NCBI GenBank assembly: GCA_017353825.1
Contig: JAFMSC010000159.1
Coordinates: 1 to 8,493 of the forward strand
Source of the DNA: Hyphomicrobiaceae bacterium
GTDB taxonomy: Bacteria > Pseudomonadota > Alphaproteobacteria > Rhizobiales > Hyphomicrobiaceae
Length of the DNA: 8,493 nucleotides
Reading direction: 5' to 3'
Shown here: one piece after another, positions 6,070 to 8,493 of the stretch
Layout of the letters: every line of letters starts with the position of its first letter
Position numbering within the stretch: the first letter of the stretch is position 1
The notes under the pieces: generated by a model
Seen by the model: only the letters and a program-made list of their open reading frames with translations
The model's database searches: none
What the model was told of the DNA's origin: nothing
Program-made: the position numbers and the translations under genes

Positions 6070-6148
6070 GATACGTGCGCCCGATCCGGCGCCCGATCCG
6101 GCGCCCGATACTTGCGTTCGATCTGGCGCGCGATCTGGCGCCCGATCT
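6065..6148. repeat. degenerate 12-bp tandem repeat
   Basis: Units with consensus NGCGCCCGATCY run at 6077-6088, 6089-6100 (identical), 6101-6112, 6113-6124, 6125-6136 and 6137-6148, with a more diverged copy at 6065-6076 that overlaps the stem-loop's right arm. The 12-bp period keeps a frame open on the plus strand, but the resulting peptide is a low-complexity R/P/D run with no start signal, so I read the array as noncoding. It lies in the gap between the exported peptide and the end of aspS. Confidence 0.85.
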
Positions 6149-6207
6149 AGAGAACGCGTCCGCTGGTCGTGTTGGTCTCTCCGGCCTCGCGCCGGGAACC
6201 GGCAGCC

Positions 6208-8124
6208 TTACGATTTCTTGTCCGGCACCGCGAGCCTGATGTGCAGCTCACGGAGCTGTTTCGGCGTGACCTCACTCGGTGCACCCATCAGCAGGTCCTG
6301 GGCCTGCTGGTTCATGGGGAACATGATGACGTCGCGCAGGTTGGTGGCGCCGGCCAGCAGCATGACCATGCGATCAATGCCCGGTGCGATGCCACCGTGC
6401 GGGGGCGCACCGTAGGTGAGCGCCTTCAACATGCCGCCGAACTTTGCCTCCAGGACGTCGCGGCCGTAGCCGGCAATGGCGAACGCCTTCACCATCACGT
6501 CAGGTAGGTGGTTGCGGATGGCACCCGACGACAGCTCCACGCCGTTGCAGACGATGTCGTACTGGAAAGCCTTGATGCTGAGCAGGTCCTCGTTGGACTT
6601 GGCGGCCGCCAGCGCGGAGAGCCCGCCCTGGGGCATGGAGAACGGATTGTGGGAGAAGTCGATCTTCTTGTCCTCCTCGTTCCACTCGTACATGGGGAAG
6701 TCGACGATCCAGCAGAACTCGAACCGGTTCTCGTCGATGAGCTTGAGCTCGCGTCCGATCAGGGTGCGCGCCTCGCCGGCAAATTTGTAGAATTTGTCGG
6801 GGTTGCCGGCGGCGAAGAATACCGCATCGCCAAGCTTGAGCCCGAGCTGGTTTTGGATGGCAACTGCGCGCTCCCGCCCAACGTTCTTGGCGATCGGTCC
6901 CGCGCCGCCCTCCTCGTCCTCGCGCCAAAAGATATAGCCGAGGCCCGGCTGCCCCTCCTTGATCGCCCACGCGTTCATGCGGTCGCAGAAGGCCCGTGAC
7001 CCGCCGCCGGGGGCGGGGATGGCCCATACGCGCGCCTTGGGGTCCTTCTCGATCATGGCCGCGAACACCTTGAAGCCCGAGCCGCGGAAATGCTCGGTCA
7101 CGTCGGCCATGACGATCGGGTTCCTGAGGTCCGGCTTGTCGGTGCCGTACTTGTGAAGCGCCTCGTCGTAGGGGATGCGCGGGAAGCTGTTGGTCACTGG
7201 CTTGCCCTGCCCGAACTCCTCGAACAGGCCGCGCATGACGGGCTCCACCGCCGCGAATACGTCCTCCTGCTCGACGAAGCTCATCTCCAAGTCAAGTTGG
7301 TAGAACTCGCCGGGAGAACGGTCGGCACGCGCGTCCTCGTCGCGGAAGCAGGGCGCGATCTGGAAGTAGCGGTCGAAACCCGCGATCATGATCAGCTGTT
7401 TGAACTGCTGCGGTGCCTGCGGCAACGCGTAGAACTTGCCGGGATGCAGCCGCGACGGCACCAGGAAGTCGCGCGCGCCCTCGGGCGAGGAGGCCGTGAG
7501 GATGGGCGTCTGGAATTCGAAGAAGCCGGCCTCGCGCATGCGCCGGCGGATCGAGCCGATGATCTCGTTTCTCAGCATGATGTTCCCGTGCAGCGTCTCG
7601 CGCCGCAGGTCCAGGAACCGGTACTGCAGGCGCAGGTCCTCCGGGTAGTCGGGCTCGCCGAACACCGGCACGGGCAAAGGCTGGGAGACAGTTGACAGCA
7701 CCTCAATCTCGCTTGCCACCACCTCGATCTCGCCGGTGGCGAGCTCGGAATTCACTGTCGGTTTGCCGTCGATGACCGGGCGGTCGCGCACCTTGCCGTC
7801 GATGCGGATCACCCACTCCGAGCGCACCGTCTCAGCCACCTTGAACGCCGGGCTGTCGGGGTCGGCCACCACCTGGGTGACGCCGTAGTGGTCCCTCAAG
7901 TCGACGAACAGCAACCCGCCGTGGTCGCGCACGGTATGCACCCAGCCCGACAGACGGACGGTCTTACCTACGTCACCTTTTCGTAAGGCTCCGCAAGTAT
8001 GGGAGCGGTAGCGATGCCGGGCGCCCGCTGCCCCTGCCCTCGCCGCGCCGATTGCCTCAGCGCCTTTTGCCTCAGCCCCTGTTGCCTCAGCCCGTCTTGC
8101 CTCAGCCCGTCTTGCCTCAGCCAT
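6208..8124 (-). CDS. aspS: aspartyl-tRNA synthetase with repeat-built N-terminal extension
   Basis: AspRS charges tRNA with aspartate (EC 6.1.1.12) in the cytoplasm. From ATG 8124 the protein has 638 residues; bacterial AspRS is usually near 590-600. The core starts at HRYRSHTCGAL (residue 37). The OB-fold anticodon-binding domain has VRLSGWVHTVRDHGG. Class II motif 1 follows (FFEFQTPILTASSPEGARDF), then the QAPQQFKQ loop, motif 2 (about 258-283, CFRDEDARADRSPGEFYQLD) and motif 3 (about 577-592, GIAPGIDRMVMLL). The long span between motifs 2 and 3 fits the bacterial GAD insert. His63 in GWVH resembles enzymes that also charge tRNA-Asn, so it may be non-discriminating. Residues 2-36 are pentapeptide repeats (AEARR, AEARR, AEATG, AEAKG, AEAIG...). 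No Met occurs at the usual start, so the extension looks real. ATG 8190 is less likely: it adds 22 atypical residues and lies within the predicted promoter. Confidence 0.96.
   Translation of the reverse strand: MAEARRAEARRAEATGAEAKGAEAIGAARAGAAGARHRYRSHTCGALRKGDVGKTVRLSGWVHTVRDHGGLLFVDLRDHYGVTQVVADPDSPAFKVAETVRSEWVIRIDGKVRDRPVIDGKPTVNSELATGEIEVVASEIEVLSTVSQPLPVPVFGEPDYPEDLRLQYRFLDLRRETLHGNIMLRNEIIGSIRRRMREAGFFEFQTPILTASSPEGARDFLVPSRLHPGKFYALPQAPQQFKQLIMIAGFDRYFQIAPCFRDEDARADRSPGEFYQLDLEMSFVEQEDVFAAVEPVMRGLFEEFGQGKPVTNSFPRIPYDEALHKYGTDKPDLRNPIVMADVTEHFRGSGFKVFAAMIEKDPKARVWAIPAPGGGSRAFCDRMNAWAIKEGQPGLGYIFWREDEEGGAGPIAKNVGRERAVAIQNQLGLKLGDAVFFAAGNPDKFYKFAGEARTLIGRELKLIDENRFEFCWIVDFPMYEWNEEDKKIDFSHNPFSMPQGGLSALAAAKSNEDLLSIKAFQYDIVCNGVELSSGAIRNHLPDVMVKAFAIAGYGRDVLEAKFGGMLKALTYGAPPHGGIAPGIDRMVMLLAGATNLRDVIMFPMNQQAQDLLMGAPSEVTPKQLRELHIRLAVPDKKS
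8054..8123 (-). repeat. 15-bp tandem repeat inside the aspS 5' end
   Basis: On the plus strand the unit is GCCTCAGCCCGTCTT: 8054-8068, 8069-8083, 8084-8098 and 8099-8113 (the last two identical), then a partial unit 8114-8123 up to the aspS start codon. The 15-bp period equals five codons, so copy-number change would lengthen or shorten the AspRS N-terminus without breaking the frame. Confidence 0.93.
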
Positions 8125-8180
8125 GACACCCCTGACCCGTATCGAGTTCGCCGTCGCGTTGCGTGCGGAAAGTCCCGCGG

Positions 8181-8209
8181 AAAAGCACATGGTGGTCGCA
8201 CCTTGTCAA
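8181..8209 (-). promoter_or_regulatory. possible aspS promoter
   Basis: On the minus strand a perfect TTGACA (8209-8204) is followed after 17-18 bases by GCTTTT or CTTTTC, a poor -10. A start near 8174 would leave a leader of about 50 bases before ATG 8124 and would put ATG 8190 upstream of the transcript, which supports the shorter protein. The -35 match is convincing; the -10 is not. Confidence 0.4.
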
Positions 8210-8311
8210 GCCGACCGCTGGGCGCCACCGGCAGCTGGGATATGGTTGATAGGGGCTTGCGCGGGGGAGCGGGGCGATTTGCACAGAATTGAAGAGACTG
8301 CAATCACCGGG

Positions 8312-8493
8312 GTGACGCCCGGTGTTTTGGCAGGCCTGCGCGGCAGCAGACGCCGCCGTCAAGGTATGGCCGCGTTCGGGCTCGCGGTCCTGGCCCTGGG
8401 CGGCGCGCCGGCCGCGGCCCAGACGGCGGCCCACACAGGGGCCCAGACAGGCGCCCAGACAGGCGCCCAGACAGGCGCCCAGACAGGCGCCCA
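8312..8493 (+). CDS. exported protein with GAQT repeats, 3'-truncated by window end
   Basis: The frame is open to the last base. From GTG 8312 it reads MTPGVLAGLRGSRRRRQG, then a hydrophobic stretch MAAFGLAVLALGGAPAAA, then AQTAAHT and at least four GAQT units. This is a signal peptide: arginine-rich n-region, Ala/Gly/Leu core, and a likely cleavage near APA or AAA before QT. The SRR before a mildly hydrophobic core is reminiscent of Tat signals, though the full Tat consensus is not met. The start is uncertain. TTG 8279 has the best ribosome-binding sequence (GGGGGAG at 8263-8269), GTG 8312 gives a normal-length signal, and ATG 8366 leaves no room for one. The mature function is beyond the window. 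The repeat may be a flexible spacer between the signal and a folded domain. The gene diverges from aspS. Confidence 0.6.
   Translation, partial: MTPGVLAGLRGSRRRRQGMAAFGLAVLALGGAPAAAQTAAHTGAQTGAQTGAQTGAQTGA
8417..8493 (+). repeat. 12-bp in-frame tandem repeat, runs off the window
   Basis: Units are 8417-8428, 8429-8440, then four identical copies of GCCCAGACAGGC (8441-8452, 8453-8464, 8465-8476, 8477-8488) and a partial copy to the window end. Each unit encodes four residues (AQTG). Exact identity of the last copies points to recent slippage, and the true length of the array is not visible. Confidence 0.95.

Noticed and set aside
5826..6239. Coding frames across the 12-bp repeats at 6065-6148
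   Set aside because: Low-complexity R/P/D products with no plausible start, crossing a strong stem-loop and overlapping the exported peptide and the end of aspS.
6508..7695. Plus-strand frames antisense to aspS (e.g. 6508-6999 and 7090-7695)
   Set aside because: They are complement shadows of a strongly conserved aspS frame and show no domain of their own.
8125..8190. Longer aspS start at 8190 adding 22 residues
   Set aside because: It lies at the predicted promoter, upstream of the expected transcript start, and the added residues have no resemblance to AspRS.

Overview
The window is GC-rich DNA with dense coding on both strands. The gene families (ECF sigma factor paired with a six-helix NrsF/DUF1109 anti-sigma, a bacterial AspRS of the 'HRYRSHTC...' type, a short exported peptide of an alphaproteobacterial look, catabolic SDR and ALDH genes) suggest an alphaproteobacterium, perhaps Rhizobiales or Rhodospirillales. 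That assignment is inference; no rRNA or other taxonomic marker is present.

Layout, left to right. (1) 1-660 (+): the 3' part of a short-chain dehydrogenase/reductase whose catalytic tyrosine position holds alanine. (2) 661-1243: a 583-bp gap with no convincing gene; it holds a nested hairpin, six copies of a 13-bp tandem repeat, and a weak promoter-like site overlapped by an imperfect dyad. (3) 1244-4324 (+): a 1026-residue single-frame fusion of a complete ThDP-dependent benzoylformate-decarboxylase-type enzyme with a complete aldehyde dehydrogenase. (4) 4412-4993 and 5001-5660 (+): an ECF sigma factor and its NrsF-type membrane anti-sigma, 7 bp apart. (5) 5884-6015 (+): a 43-residue peptide with a clear signal sequence. 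(6) 6016-6207: a convergent intergenic region with a perfect palindrome, a long stem-loop and a degenerate 12-bp tandem repeat. (7) 6208-8124 (-): aspS, with an unusual N-terminal extension made of pentapeptide repeats. (8) 8312 to the window end (+), divergent from aspS: the start of an exported protein whose mature N-terminus is a GAQT tetrapeptide repeat.

Functional reading. The most striking item is the decarboxylase-dehydrogenase fusion. It would take a 2-keto acid through an aldehyde to a carboxylic acid in one polypeptide. In the mandelate pathway these two steps are done by the separate enzymes MdlC and MdlD. All catalytic residues I know for both halves are present, but two substrate-pocket positions differ from the Pseudomonas enzyme, so benzoylformate may not be the substrate. 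The sigma/anti-sigma pair is a stress-response module. The small exported peptide next to it is a possible output, but that link rests on position and a short shared upstream motif only.

The window is also rich in short tandem repeats (13, 12, 15 and 12 bp units). Two arrays lie in frame at the N-termini of the divergent genes aspS and the exported repeat protein. Three of the four arrays share a core close to AAGACAGGGGCT, which suggests a common repeat family or a shared expansion process.
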